Both the position numbers and the translations under genes were made by a program. From Erwinia pyrifoliae DSM 12163 (GTDB lineage Bacteria > Pseudomonadota > Gammaproteobacteria > Enterobacterales > Enterobacteriaceae), in contig NC_017390.1 of assembly GCF_000026985.1 (NCBI RefSeq), positions 1,136,685 to 1,200,684 on the forward strand: a stretch of DNA of 64,000 nucleotides, in the 5' to 3' direction. Numbering within the stretch: the first letter of the stretch is position 1; each line of letters opens with the position of its first letter. A model generated the notes under the pieces. It was not told the DNA's origin, made no database searches, and saw nothing but the letters and a program-made list of their open reading frames with translations. Shown piece by piece: positions 32,789 through 42,279 of this stretch.

Positions 32789-32812
32789 AAACGTCTCTAT
32801 ATGGAGACGTTT
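32789..32812. promoter_or_regulatory. GlrR binding site 2 upstream of glmY
   Basis: AAACGTCTC-TATATG-GAGACGTTT, a perfect 9-bp inverted repeat sharing the GTCTC-N6-GAGAC core of site 1 (CGTC/GACG instead of TGTC/GACA). Its centre is 63 bases from that of site 1, six helical turns. Confidence 0.7.
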
Positions 32813-32903
32813 CTTAATATCAACGACGCATATTTTAGTACGGCTCAGCTACCGTTTTGAGAAAATAGCTTGATGAACAGTATGTTACAGGGTTTCTCAA
32901 ATC

Positions 32904-32919
32904 TGGCATGCCAATTGCT
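32904..32919 (+). promoter_or_regulatory. Sigma-54 promoter of glmY
   Basis: TGGCAT-N5-TTGCT matches TGGCAC-N5-TTGCA with the essential GG and GC dinucleotides correctly spaced. Counting from the GC as -12 places the start at 32930-32931, where the GlmY-like sequence begins. Confidence 0.8.
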
Positions 32920-32930
32920 TATAACAGTGC

Positions 32931-33155
32931 AGTGGCTCATTCACCCGGTTATGACAGCCCTGCTCAAGCGGACAAGTGCCCATAACATTCGAATGACGCA
33001 CAATACGGTGCCTGTCGTCCACCCCGCCGATAATCGTTCACTTTGTGGCGTTATCAGACATCGGACGCTACGTTGAGTCAGGTACCATCTATTTTGTTAC
33101 GCGGGTTTACCGGCGTGACTTTGGAAGGCTGGTTCACTGGAACCGGCCTTTTTTT
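32931..33155 (+). ncRNA. glmY: Small RNA GlmY
   Basis: The sequence from 32931, AGTGGCTCATTCACCC then GGTTATGACAGCCC, matches the remembered 5' end of E. coli GlmY (AGTGGCTCATTCACCG, then ACTTATGTCAGCCCC). The location between purL and glrK, two GlrR sites and a sigma-54 promoter at the right distance agree. A terminator at 33125-33155 (AAGGCTGGTT / AACCGGCCTT plus T7) closes a transcript of about 225 bases, somewhat longer than the roughly 184-base E. coli RNA. GlmY sequesters the adaptor RapZ, sparing GlmZ and so raising glmS expression when glucosamine-6-phosphate is low. Confidence 0.8.
33125..33155 (+). terminator. Terminator of glmY
   Basis: AAGGCTGGTT (33125-33134), loop CACTGG, AACCGGCCTT (33141-33150) with one G-T pair, then T's to 33155. 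Confidence 0.8.
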
Positions 33156-33281
33156 CATTTTGATCCTGGCGTGGTGACCTGCATTCCGTTTTCTCCAGCC
33201 CACATTAGCTGAAAATGAAAAAACTGAACGACAGGGGGGCACTGACTCCAGAAACCGCATGCCCGACAGATCCTTATTTTT

Positions 33282-34079
33282 CTATGAGGCGCGCAATGCA
33301 TACTGGTGAAGGTAGTTAAAAGCCTTGACGTGCGTGATCCCACATTTCTTGGCGACTTCAGCCCAGTCTACGCCTTCATCGATACGCTGTTTGGCATAAC
33401 TGTTGACGGCTGCCATCTGAAGTTCGAGTATGGCCAGGGAGTGCTCGATTCCATGTCGGTTGGCGACTATGGCGCAGTGTTCGCCTTTCTGGACAGACTT
33501 GCTGGCCGGACCGTCGACGGCTATCCTCTGAAGTCTTATGGTGGCCAGTATATGATTGATTTTAAATAGCTCACTGACCTCACCGCAGTGTTGTCCCCTC
33601 ATGACACGCTCTCTGGCCGAACCATCGACGACTATCATCTGAAGCTCGAGTGTGTCCTGCTCTTCCGTGATGCTATGTTCCTGGGCGACGGTATCCCATA
33701 ATTCGCCGTTCATGACACGCTTTTTGGCAATCATCATGGTGACTTGCGCCAATTTGTCGCCAGCAAACTGTACAAGACTGGGCTCCAGCCCAGGAGCCAA
33801 CGTATAGATTAAACGCGCGATACGATTCAGATCACCCGGTTCCTGCATTTTCCCAAGGGTGGCCGACGTTGCCAGCATTTGCAGGTCTGGGACACTCCTG
33901 CTCTCCATCGTCTGGGTAGATCCGTTCCTGGAATGCTGACAGTCTGTAATGGAAACGGATAATATTTTTTGTAAAATGTCCTTTTCGCCTGAAATCAGAT
34001 CCGCTCTTCCGGATTCAACCTGATTAACGGCAAGAGGGGCATTTGCGCCATTATTCACATTTCCTGATGTACGTAACAT
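33282..34079 (-). CDS. Unknown protein with four 37-residue repeats
   Basis: 265 residues that I do not recognise. The C-terminal 148 residues are four contiguous repeats of exactly 37 residues, starting at about 118, 155, 192 and 229 (AKKRVMNGELWDTVAQEHSIT, ARERVMRGQHCGEVSELFKI, ASKSVQKGEHCAIVANRHGIE, AKQRIDEGVDWAEVAKKCGIT), with pattern A-K-x-R-V-x-x-G-x-x-W-x-x-V-A-x-x-x-G-I. The 111-base period is visible in DNA (related segments at 33402, 33513, 33624). Each unit looks like a helical hairpin with a helix-turn-helix flavour. The N-terminal 110 residues are polar, as in some type III effectors. It sits between glmY and glrK, antisense to both. No Shine-Dalgarno of quality and no Hrp box were seen. 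Effector or regulator are guesses. Confidence 0.7.
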   Translation of the reverse strand: MLRTSGNVNNGANAPLAVNQVESGRADLISGEKDILQKILSVSITDCQHSRNGSTQTMESRSVPDLQMLATSATLGKMQEPGDLNRIARLIYTLAPGLEPSLVQFAGDKLAQVTMMIAKKRVMNGELWDTVAQEHSITEEQDTLELQMIVVDGSARERVMRGQHCGEVSELFKINHILATIRLQRIAVDGPASKSVQKGEHCAIVANRHGIEHSLAILELQMAAVNSYAKQRIDEGVDWAEVAKKCGITHVKAFNYLHQYALRAS

Positions 34080-34360
34080 TTGGTTTTCCCAAAAAAGTAG
34101 AGATTATCCCTATCAATGGCGGAATTCTTTCATATTTCCGTCAAACTCATCTTTCTCTTCTACGACGAGTCGTTCTGTTACAGGATGTGACTCGCCAGTG
34201 TTTCAGTTTCAGCCAGCGTTAGCCGGGAAAAATAAAGTGCAGTTCAGCACGGGTAAATACGGATCTAAGCCTTGATCAGCGCGGGTCATGGCAGGTAGCG
34301 CTTCCTTCTGCGCATGCTCTCAGCTAGCATCAGCGTTAATTGTTCAAATGAGATCCTGCC

Positions 34361-35800
34361 GTGAAGAGATGGCGTCTGTTTCCACGTTCGCTGCGCCAGC
34401 TGGTGCTGATGGCGTTTTTACTGGTGCTGTTACCGTTACTGGTGCTGGCCTGGCAGGCGTGGGAGAGCCTGTCGGCGCTCAGTAAGCGTGCGGCAGACAC
34501 CAACCGCACCACGCTGACCGACGTGCGCAGAAGTGAAGCCATGGCGCGCACGGCGCTGGAGCTGGAGCGCAGCTATCGCCAGTACTGCGTGCTGGATGAC
34601 CCGATGCTGGCGCGCCTGTATCAGACTCAGCACGGCCGCTATTCACAAATGCTGGATGCGCATGCCGCAGTGCTGCCGGATATGCGCACTGATCAAATTC
34701 TGCGGCAAGCCCTCAGCCAGCTCGGCCACATGCACTGTGAAAACAGCGCCCCGTTGCGCACGGCGACAGAATGGCTGGAAGTGTTTTCTGATGCCAATAG
34801 TCAGCTGGTTCGTTCAACGCGTGAAGTGGCGTTTGCGCGCGGTCTGCAATTGCAGCGGGAAATCGCCGAGCGCGGCCAGTATTTCGGTTGGCAGGCGCTG
34901 ATCCTGTTTCTGCTCAGCCTGGGGCTGGTGCTGCTGTTTACCCGCATGATTATCGGCCCGGTCAAAGCGGTAGAGCGCATGATCAACCGACTGGGTGAGG
35001 GCAAGCCGCTGGATCAGAACCTGGCGTTTAAAGGGCCGCGCGAGATCCGCTCGCTGGGACAGCGTATTCTCTGGCTTAGCGAGCGTCTTGCCTGGCTGGA
35101 ATCTCAGCGCCACGAATTTTTGCGTCATATCTCTCATGAGTTTAAAACCCCGCTGGCGAGTCTGCGCGAAGGTACCGAACTGCTGGCCGACCAGGTGGCA
35201 GGCCCGTTGACCGCCGACCAGCGCGAAGTGGTCAGCATTCTTGATGACAGCAGCCGTCATCTGCAACGTCTGATCGAACAGCTGCTGGATTACAACCGTA
35301 AACTGGCGGATGCCCCGCCGGAGCTGGAGGATGTCCCGCTTCAGCCGCTGATCGCTACGCTGGTTTCCTCCCACAGTCTTACGGCACGCGCTAAGCGGGT
35401 TCACACCCGTATCGATTTACAGGTGAGCAGCTGCCGCGCTGAACCGACTTTGTTGCTACGGGCAATCGATAATCTCTACTCCAATGCGCTACACTACGGT
35501 GCAGAATCAGGACAAATATCGATACGCAGTCGGCAGCAGGGCTGCGTGGTGCTGATTGAGGTGGCAAATACCGGTACTGCGATCCCCCTCGCGGAAAGGG
35601 CGATGATATTTGAACCCTTTTTTCAGGGGGATCTGCAACGTAAAGGCGCGATAAAAGGCAGTGGTCTGGGACTCAGTATTGCCAAAGACTGCGTGCGCCA
35701 GCTGCAGGGGGATTTGCAACTGATCGAAAGCGTTGACGCTGATGTTTGCTTCCGCATTGAATTACATGCCATCGCCGGAAAAGGAGAATCATGCAGCTAG
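34361..35800 (+). CDS. glrK: Sensor histidine kinase GlrK (QseE)
   Basis: Inner-membrane kinase of the GlrK-GlrR system that activates glmY. First membrane helix LVLMAFLLVLLPLLVLAWQ, periplasmic region to about 165, second helix WQALILFLLSLGLVLLFTRMI, HAMP, phospho-acceptor His in RHISHEFKTPLASLREGTELL, and ATPase boxes NLYSNALHYGA and GSGLGLSIAKD. 479 residues. GTG start at 34361 gives MKRWRLFPRSLRQLV as in E. coli. Overlaps qseG by 10 bases. The 281 bases upstream (34080-34360) hold no other gene. Confidence 0.95.
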   Translation: MKRWRLFPRSLRQLVLMAFLLVLLPLLVLAWQAWESLSALSKRAADTNRTTLTDVRRSEAMARTALELERSYRQYCVLDDPMLARLYQTQHGRYSQMLDAHAAVLPDMRTDQILRQALSQLGHMHCENSAPLRTATEWLEVFSDANSQLVRSTREVAFARGLQLQREIAERGQYFGWQALILFLLSLGLVLLFTRMIIGPVKAVERMINRLGEGKPLDQNLAFKGPREIRSLGQRILWLSERLAWLESQRHEFLRHISHEFKTPLASLREGTELLADQVAGPLTADQREVVSILDDSSRHLQRLIEQLLDYNRKLADAPPELEDVPLQPLIATLVSSHSLTARAKRVHTRIDLQVSSCRAEPTLLLRAIDNLYSNALHYGAESGQISIRSRQQGCVVLIEVANTGTAIPLAERAMIFEPFFQGDLQRKGAIKGSGLGLSIAKDCVRQLQGDLQLIESVDADVCFRIELHAIAGKGESCS

Positions 35801-36513
35801 CCCGTTTTATTGTCGTATTGCAGCGCAGACGTTGTGGCCGATCCCTCACCAGCGCATTGCTGGCGTTGATCCTGACGGCCTGCTGTCAGAATCTGCCGCA
35901 GAAAGCGGTAAAAGGGGCGGACAGTAGCCTGAGTGAACCTGAAAACAGCCTTGCCGATTTCCGGCTGGTAAACTGTGAGCGCATCTGGTCCTGGGCCGAC
36001 GGCCCCGCGCTGGAAAACCCGCTTTACTGGCAGCGAGCCATTGACTGTGCTGTTCGTCTGTCGCCTGCTGATGCCCGCGCTGAAGCGAAAGGCTGGCCGG
36101 CGGATAACTGGCAAAATGCGTTCAGACAGGCAGTACTGCTCAGTAATGGCAATGTCACTTCTGTTGAACGGCGTCATTATCTGCAGCGGCTGGATAATTA
36201 CGGCGCTGATTACCCGGCGGCAGTGCGCCCGCTGCTGATGCTGTGGCGTGAAGGGCAGGGCGCGCTGTTGCAATTATCTGCCGAGCGCACGCGATATGCC
36301 TTTTTGCAGCAGAAAAGTGACGCCGAACTGGACGCTCTGCGCCAGCAGCAAACGGAACTACGCAAAGACCTGGCCAGCACGCGGCGCAAACTGGACAGGC
36401 TGACCGATATTGAACGCCAGCTCTCTTCACGCCGCACGCCGGAGGCGGCCGAGAACAGTGGGCAAGACGATGGCACAGCGGGCAAGCGCGCAACGGATGA
36501 GGCAAACCCATGA
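35791..36513 (+). CDS. qseG: Lipoprotein QseG (YfhG)
   Basis: Outer-membrane lipoprotein encoded between the GlrK kinase and GlrR regulator, reported to act with the kinase and in virulence of pathogenic E. coli. The N-terminus has a signal sequence with lipobox LILTAC-C. The remainder is soluble with a coiled-coil C-terminal half (SDAELDALRQQQTELRKDLASTRRKLDRLTDIERQ). 240 residues. Overlaps glrK by 10 and glrR by four bases, so all three are translationally coupled. Confidence 0.88.
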   Translation: MQLARFIVVLQRRRCGRSLTSALLALILTACCQNLPQKAVKGADSSLSEPENSLADFRLVNCERIWSWADGPALENPLYWQRAIDCAVRLSPADARAEAKGWPADNWQNAFRQAVLLSNGNVTSVERRHYLQRLDNYGADYPAAVRPLLMLWREGQGALLQLSAERTRYAFLQQKSDAELDALRQQQTELRKDLASTRRKLDRLTDIERQLSSRRTPEAAENSGQDDGTAGKRATDEANP

Positions 36514-37844
36514 ACAAAACATCAGCGCGACTGCTGCTGGTCGATGATGACCCCAGTTTGTTGAAGCTGTTGGGGATGCGACTGCGCAGCGAAGGATTCA
36601 CCGTCGATACCGCCAGCAGTGGCCCGGAGGCGCTGCGCGTGCTGAACCGCGAAAATGTCGACCTGGCGATCAGCGACCTGCGCATGGATGAAATGGACGG
36701 CATGGCGCTGTTTGTCGAAATTCAGAAGCTAAAGCCGGGCATGCCGGTGATTATTCTGACCGCTCACGGTTCCATTCCCGATGCCGTCGCCGCTACCCGC
36801 CAGGGCGTATTCAGTTTCCTTACCAAGCCGGTAGACCGCGATGCGCTGTACAAAGCGATAGACGAGGCGCTGGCTTATCGTGCACCGGTCGGTGATGAAG
36901 CCTGGCGTGAAAAGATTGTCACCCGCAGCCCGCAGATGCTACGTCTGCTTGAGCAAGCACGAATGGTGGCCCGGTCAGATGTTAGCGTGCTGATCCACGG
37001 GCAGAGCGGCACGGGGAAAGAGGTGCTGGCTCAGGCAATTCACGGCGTCAGCCAGCGGGCGGGTAAAGCCTTTATCGCCATTAACTGCGGCGCACTGCCG
37101 GAACAATTGCTGGAGTCGGAACTGTTCGGTCATGCCAAAGGAGCCTTTACCGGCGCGGTGAGCAGCCGTGAGGGATTATTCCAGGCCGCCGAAGGTGGCA
37201 CGCTATTTCTTGACGAAATTGGTGATATGCCGCAGGCGTTGCAGGTAAAACTGCTGCGCGTATTACAGGAGCGGAAAGTGCGCCCGCTGGGCAGCAATCG
37301 CGACCTGGATATCAATGTGCGAATTATCTCCGCCACCCATCGCGACTTGCCCAAAGCCATGGAGAAAAAAGAGTTCCGTGAAGACCTGTTCTACCGCCTG
37401 AACGTGGTGAGCCTGAAGCTCCCGGCGCTGCATGAACGTGCAGAAGATATCCCGCTGCTGGCGTACCATCTGCTGAAGCAGTCAGCGGAGCGACACAAAC
37501 CGTTTGTGCGCAGCTTCTCGGCCGAGGCGATGCGGCGCTTGATGGCCGCCAGCTGGCCGGGCAACGTGCGTCAGCTGGTCAATGTCATCGAGCAGTGTGT
37601 GGCGCTGACCTCAGCACCGGTCATTAGCGAAGCGCTGGTCGAACAGGCGCTGGTGGGAGAAAATACGGTACTTCCGACCTTTGTCGAAGCGCGCAACCAG
37701 TTTGAATTCAATTATTTGCGTAAACTGCTGCAAATGACCAAAGGCAATGTGACCAATGCCGCACGTCTGGCGGGACGCAATCGCACCGAATTTTATAAAC
37801 TGTTGTCGCGTCATGAGCTGGATGCGGCCGATTTTAAAGGATAA
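36510..37844 (+). CDS. glrR: Sigma-54-dependent response regulator GlrR (QseF)
   Basis: NtrC-type activator of glmY. Receiver domain with LLVDDDPS and the phospho-Asp in DLAISDLRMDEMDG; AAA+ domain with Walker A GQSGTGKEVLAQAIH, the sigma-54 contact loop GAFTGA, and Walker B GGTLFLDEIGD; C-terminal Fis-type helix-turn-helix (NVTNAARLAGRNRTEFYKLLSRH). 444 residues. Its predicted sites are the TGTC-N10-GACA dyads upstream of glmY in this window. Confidence 0.96.
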   Translation: MNKTSARLLLVDDDPSLLKLLGMRLRSEGFTVDTASSGPEALRVLNRENVDLAISDLRMDEMDGMALFVEIQKLKPGMPVIILTAHGSIPDAVAATRQGVFSFLTKPVDRDALYKAIDEALAYRAPVGDEAWREKIVTRSPQMLRLLEQARMVARSDVSVLIHGQSGTGKEVLAQAIHGVSQRAGKAFIAINCGALPEQLLESELFGHAKGAFTGAVSSREGLFQAAEGGTLFLDEIGDMPQALQVKLLRVLQERKVRPLGSNRDLDINVRIISATHRDLPKAMEKKEFREDLFYRLNVVSLKLPALHERAEDIPLLAYHLLKQSAERHKPFVRSFSAEAMRRLMAASWPGNVRQLVNVIEQCVALTSAPVISEALVEQALVGENTVLPTFVEARNQFEFNYLRKLLQMTKGNVTNAARLAGRNRTEFYKLLSRHELDAADFKG

Positions 37845-37934
37845 TTCCTGTGCCGCTAAGCGCGCCAGTTATGATAGTTTAGCGGGTTGAAACCAGAGAC
37901 AGCACGCCCGGCGCGATCTGTCCGGCGATGTTAA

Positions 37935-38318
<384 letters not shown>

Positions 38319-38757
38319 TTATCGCTGATGTTGACCGCAGGGCCTGGCTTCTCAGGCTCTGAATGCTGACGCTGTTCCCGCCGTTTGTTATGCGCCCACC
38401 TTTGTGCCTTCCCCCGAATGCCCCGGTTTCTGAGGCGCGGCGTTGCGATATCTGTCTGTTGTTGCCTGAAGCGTGTTATACCTGCACTGCGATCCGTCGG
38501 GGCGTTTTATATCCTGTTCCGGGGCAAATCTGTTCCGGGGCAAATGAAATTCATGCAACTGCCTGATGAAGAAAACTCCGCCAGCAAAGGCTTGCCCTGA
38601 ACCGGAACCAGGCCTTACCGGCCGTGAAGCCAATCGTTTGCGTAAAAAGGCGGCCTTGACGCTATTCAACGGGTGGGAAAACAGTTTACACTGTTGCCTG
38701 GCACCCCCCCGCATGGGGTCATACCTTTATAAAAGTCAGTTGAGTCAGGAGATGCAG
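38319..38757. other. Intergenic region glnB-glyA with 16-bp tandem duplication
   Basis: 439 bases without a supported gene, forming the glyA regulatory region. It contains a perfect tandem duplication of CTGTTCCGGGGCAAAT (38514-38529 and 38530-38545) and a PurR box at 38628-38643. A long frame in register with glyA upstream of 38758 is not credited because glyA has its own ribosome site. The divergent hmp gene found here in E. coli is absent. Confidence 0.6.
38628..38643 (+). promoter_or_regulatory. PurR operator of glyA
   Basis: AGCCAATCGTTTGCGT, close to the PurR consensus and to the remembered E. coli glyA box (AGGTAATCGTTTGCGT). 115 bases before glyA. Confidence 0.75.
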
Positions 38758-40011
38758 ATGTTAAAGCGTGATATGAACATTGCCGATTACGATGCCGAGT
38801 TGTGGCAGGCGATGGAGCAGGAGAAAGTGCGTCAGGAAGAGCACATTGAGCTGATCGCTTCAGAAAACTACACCAGCCCTCGTGTCATGCAGGCTCAGGG
38901 ATCTCAGCTGACCAACAAATATGCTGAAGGCTATCCGGGCAAGCGTTATTACGGTGGCTGCGAACATGTTGATATCGTTGAGCAACTGGCCATCGACCGC
39001 GCCAAAGAGCTGTTCGGCGCAGACTACGCGAACGTGCAGCCGCACTCCGGTTCTCAGGCCAACTTCGCCGTTTACACGGCGCTGCTGCAGCCGGGTGATA
39101 CCATTCTGGGTATGAGCCTGGCTCATGGTGGTCACCTGACTCACGGTTCTCCGGTCAACCTGTCCGGTAAACTGTATAACGTCATCTCTTACGGCATCGA
39201 CGAAAACGGCAAAATTGACTACAACGAACTGGCTGAACTGGCTAAAACGCACCAGCCAAAAATGATCGTTGGTGGTTTCTCCGCCTATTCCGGCGTGTGC
39301 GACTGGGCTAAAATGCGTGAAATCGCCGACAGCATCGGGGCTTACCTGTTTGTTGATATGGCACATGTTGCGGGCCTGATTGCGGCTGACGTTTATCCGA
39401 ACCCGGTACCGTACGCCCACATCGTTACCACGACCACCCATAAAACGCTGGCAGGCCCGCGTGGTGGCTTGATTCTGGCGAAAGGCGGTGACGAAGACTT
39501 CTATAAGAAGCTCAATTCTGCCGTCTTCCCTGGCAGCCAGGGCGGCCCGCTGATGCACGTTATTGCCGGCAAGGCGGTAGCCTTTAAAGAAGCGATGGAG
39601 CCGGCGTTCAAGACTTATCAGCAGCAGGTCGCGAAGAATGCAAAAGCGATGGTCGACGTGTTCCTGGAGCGCGGCTACAACGTGGTTTCCGGCGGCACGC
39701 ATAACCACCTGTTCCTGCTGGATCTGGTGGACAAAAACCTGACCGGTAAAGAAGCGGATGCTGCCCTGGGCCGCGCCAACATTACCGTTAACAAAAACAG
39801 CGTGCCTAACGACCCGAAAAGTCCGTTTGTGACTTCCGGTATCCGTATCGGTTCGCCGTCGATCACTCGTCGCGGCTTTAAAGAAGCCGAAGTGCGCGAG
39901 CTGGCTGGCTGGATCAGCGATATTCTCGACAATATCAACGACGAAGGCGTGAGTGAGCGCGTGAAGAAACAGGTGCTGGATATCTGCGCCCGCTTCCCGG
40001 TTTACGCATAA
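38758..40011 (+). CDS. glyA: Serine hydroxymethyltransferase
   Basis: PLP enzyme interconverting serine and glycine and charging tetrahydrofolate with one-carbon units. 417 residues from the ATG at 38758 ([20 protein letters not shown]) with AGGAG six bases upstream. The PLP lysine lies in [43 protein letters not shown] and the ending ICARFPVYA are typical. The stretch [20 protein letters not shown] is also standard. Controlled by a PurR box; terminator at 40059. Confidence 0.97.
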   Translation: MLKRDMNIADYDAELWQAMEQEKVRQEEHIELIASENYTSPRVMQAQGSQLTNKYAEGYPGKRYYGGCEHVDIVEQLAIDRAKELFGADYANVQPHSGSQANFAVYTALLQPGDTILGMSLAHGGHLTHGSPVNLSGKLYNVISYGIDENGKIDYNELAELAKTHQPKMIVGGFSAYSGVCDWAKMREIADSIGAYLFVDMAHVAGLIAADVYPNPVPYAHIVTTTTHKTLAGPRGGLILAKGGDEDFYKKLNSAVFPGSQGGPLMHVIAGKAVAFKEAMEPAFKTYQQQVAKNAKAMVDVFLERGYNVVSGGTHNHLFLLDLVDKNLTGKEADAALGRANITVNKNSVPNDPKSPFVTSGIRIGSPSITRRGFKEAEVRELAGWISDILDNINDEGVSERVKKQVLDICARFPVYA

Positions 40012-40058
40012 GCCAGCTTTACCCCCGTCACCGGGAATGAAGTTATGAAGTCATAATA

Positions 40059-40087
40059 ACGGGACACGTTAGTGTCCCGTTTTTTTT
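40059..40087 (+). terminator. Terminator after glyA
   Basis: ACGGGACAC (40059-40067), loop GTTA, GTGTCCCGT (40072-40080), then seven more T. Confidence 0.92.
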
Positions 40088-40231
40088 GCTCTGGTTACCG
40101 CGCCTTCTGACTGCGTTTTGTTCTTCGGGGTGTTTGTCTCCGGCGATCGCCCGTTTCGCGGCTTTCAGAGAGCAGGCGTCATTTGTTTGCAGCGGCTTGA
40201 CCCGGCGCTGCCCCCAGCGCCGAACCCCAGA

Positions 40232-41500
40232 TTACGACTCCAGCAGCGTGCGGATACTTTGCTGCTGGTGCTCTCCCAACGGCAGTTCGGCATGGATCAG
40301 CGGCGGTGAATAGAGCGGTAACGAGGTGGCATACGGGCTGATAACCAGCGTGATGCCTGGCGGCGCGCTGTCACGCTGAAAGTCGTTAACATCCAGATAT
40401 TTGATGTTCAGCGGCAGCAGCGTCAGTTCACGTAACTGCTGCTCGATCTGGCGTTCCAGTTTGGGATTTTTTCCAGTGAGAAGCAGCACCTGTTTCTCAT
40501 GCGGGGCATGCTCCTGTACCAGCCATGCACCGAAAATAATCGCCATCAGTTCCACCTCTTCCTGTGAAAACGTGACCGCGTACTGCTGTTCAACAGCGAC
40601 AATCGCCTCACGCGTGGTGCGCAACAGGCGTGGATATTGTAAAGCGACATTTTCTGCCAGATTGTCATCGATAGCGATGGCGAATAGCGTACGCTCCAGC
40701 GCCTGGGCCAGGTGGGTATACAGGCGCACGCTAAGGCCGGCCTTATGATGAAATTCAATACCGGCAATCTGCTGAAAACACTGAATCAATAACTCAACCG
40801 CTTGCAGCAGCGAGCGCTCACTTTCGCAGGCGATCTCCTCAATCAGTGGCGCGTGCAGCTGGCTGAAGAGCAGAGCGAGCAGGGCTGCCTGATTATCATC
40901 GGCAGGCCAGCCACGCTTCTGCCAGCAGCGGATAATCTCCTGAGCCAGCGCATACTCGGCTTTATGTTGCAGCCACTGCTGCTGTAGCGAGCTGAACTGC
41001 GGCTGGCATGGCCAGGCAAGAGAAAACTGTAACCAGATGTGCAAAAAATGGCTGTCGCGCAGGCTAAACTCCCGCGCCAGCCGCTGTGAACAATGCCGGA
41101 TCAACCTCGTCAGGTTATGCTCACTATACAGCGCTTTATCAATGAACTGCGCCTGCAACCGGCGTTTGACGGCGTCAGCAAACCAGCCGCTGACAAACTG
41201 GGGCGACACGCGCATTGCGCGGCGTAAGCCGTGCATCAGGCACAGCCGCTGGTTTAGCGCTGTACCGTTAAGCGACAAGCGACCCTGCCCGTCCTGCTCA
41301 ATGGCCAGATGATGATTGCGCTGGATTTCTGTTGTCAGCTCCGCTATATCTTGCCGGACGAGGGGAAGATCAACGCCGTTAAGCTGGCATACCGACTCCA
41401 GCGTCACCAGGCAGTCAGGAAGACAGAGAGTTAAAAGCAGACGGCAACGGCGCTGCGCAGGGGAGAGGACAGCATGTTCAGGTAAATATACACTCGTCAT
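40232..41500 (-). CDS. csiE: Stationary-phase-inducible protein CsiE
   Basis: 422 residues resembling E. coli CsiE: LSPAQRRCRLLLTLCLPD, NGTALNQRLCLMHGLRR, LYTHLAQALERTLFAIAIDDNLAENVALQYPRLLRTTREAI, VEVMAIIFGAWLVQE-like and EKQVLLLTGKNPKLERQIEQQLRELTLLPLNIKYL. The central part resembles PTS-regulation domains (PRD) of antiterminators and the C-terminus an EIIB-like segment; CsiE lacks a clear DNA-binding function and its role is not well defined. Convergent with glyA. Confidence 0.88.
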   Translation of the reverse strand: MTSVYLPEHAVLSPAQRRCRLLLTLCLPDCLVTLESVCQLNGVDLPLVRQDIAELTTEIQRNHHLAIEQDGQGRLSLNGTALNQRLCLMHGLRRAMRVSPQFVSGWFADAVKRRLQAQFIDKALYSEHNLTRLIRHCSQRLAREFSLRDSHFLHIWLQFSLAWPCQPQFSSLQQQWLQHKAEYALAQEIIRCWQKRGWPADDNQAALLALLFSQLHAPLIEEIACESERSLLQAVELLIQCFQQIAGIEFHHKAGLSVRLYTHLAQALERTLFAIAIDDNLAENVALQYPRLLRTTREAIVAVEQQYAVTFSQEEVELMAIIFGAWLVQEHAPHEKQVLLLTGKNPKLERQIEQQLRELTLLPLNIKYLDVNDFQRDSAPPGITLVISPYATSLPLYSPPLIHAELPLGEHQQQSIRTLLES

Positions 41501-41633
41501 CTGCGATCTCAGTAGCGGTAGAAGTATTAAGCATAGCCCCGGCAGCGTGGTCAGTAGCCCGTCAGCCCCGGTTTATGCCGAGCTTTTAAGGCAGGTCACA
41601 AAAATGAGCGGAAAATTTCTGACAGGACGTAAT

Positions 41634-41652
41634 TTTGTTATATTATAACAAA
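41634..41652. promoter_or_regulatory. Zur operator at the start of zevA
   Basis: TTTGTTATA-T-TATAACAAA, a perfect 9-bp inverted repeat containing TGTTATANTATAACA, the core of the Zur box. It overlaps the TTG start codon at 41635, so either repression works as a roadblock just after the start of transcription or the true translation start differs. Confidence 0.8.
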
Positions 41653-42279
41653 TCAACCGCCCACCTGCTGTGGCTGGTGGCTGCCGGCGCGCCAGCGGTT
41701 TCGGCACATCCGCATAGCTTTATTGCCATGCAAACCACGCTGGTTCATCAGGGCGACAGCCTTACCGGATTAAAAATGCGCTGGGTGATGGATGAAATCA
41801 CCTCTGCCGATCTGCTTTATGATGCCGGTCACGCGCAACCTGATTCGGAGGTTTGGAAAAAGCTGGCGGCCGAAGTGATGGCAAATGTCCTCGTTCAGCA
41901 CTATTTCACCGAATTCTGGCACCAGAAGCAGCCGGTAAAATTTGGCCAGATGCCGACGCAGTACCATCTGTCGCGCCAGGGGCACAAGGCGGTGCTGGGG
42001 TTCGTTTTACCGCTTTCTCATCCGCAGCCGTTAAGAGGCCAGCGCTACCGTTTTGCTACTTTCGACCCGACTTACTTTGTAGATATGTATTACGATTCTG
42101 AAAAAGACTTAACCGTACCGCCTGAACTGGCCTCGCAGTGCCGTTTGCAGCTACAGACCCCGCAGCCGGGTGCCTCGGTAAAGGCTTATGCGCTGGCGCT
42201 GGATAAAGCCGATGCACCGGCAGAAGAGAGGGAACTTGGCCGACAGTTTGCTCAGCAGGTGACGCTGACATGCCAGTGA
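41635..42279 (+). CDS. zevA: ZevA-like periplasmic protein (DUF1007)
   Basis: 214 residues of the DUF1007 family: signal sequence (AHLLWLVAAGAPAVSA) followed by HPHSFIAMQT, which places His residues at the mature N-terminus; other parts are LKMRWVMDEITSADLLYD and FDPTYFVDMYYD. In Haemophilus influenzae the equivalent protein ZevA works with ZevB in zinc acquisition. The Zur box at the start supports a zinc role here. The only in-frame start before the signal sequence is TTG at 41635, with AGGA about eight bases upstream. Overlaps the next gene by 10 bases. Confidence 0.8.
   Translation: MLYYNKSTAHLLWLVAAGAPAVSAHPHSFIAMQTTLVHQGDSLTGLKMRWVMDEITSADLLYDAGHAQPDSEVWKKLAAEVMANVLVQHYFTEFWHQKQPVKFGQMPTQYHLSRQGHKAVLGFVLPLSHPQPLRGQRYRFATFDPTYFVDMYYDSEKDLTVPPELASQCRLQLQTPQPGASVKAYALALDKADAPAEERELGRQFAQQVTLTCQ

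Noticed and set aside
32870..33076. 68-codon frame between purL and the repeat protein
   Set aside because: It overlaps the sigma-54 promoter and the glmY RNA, which explain the sequence better.
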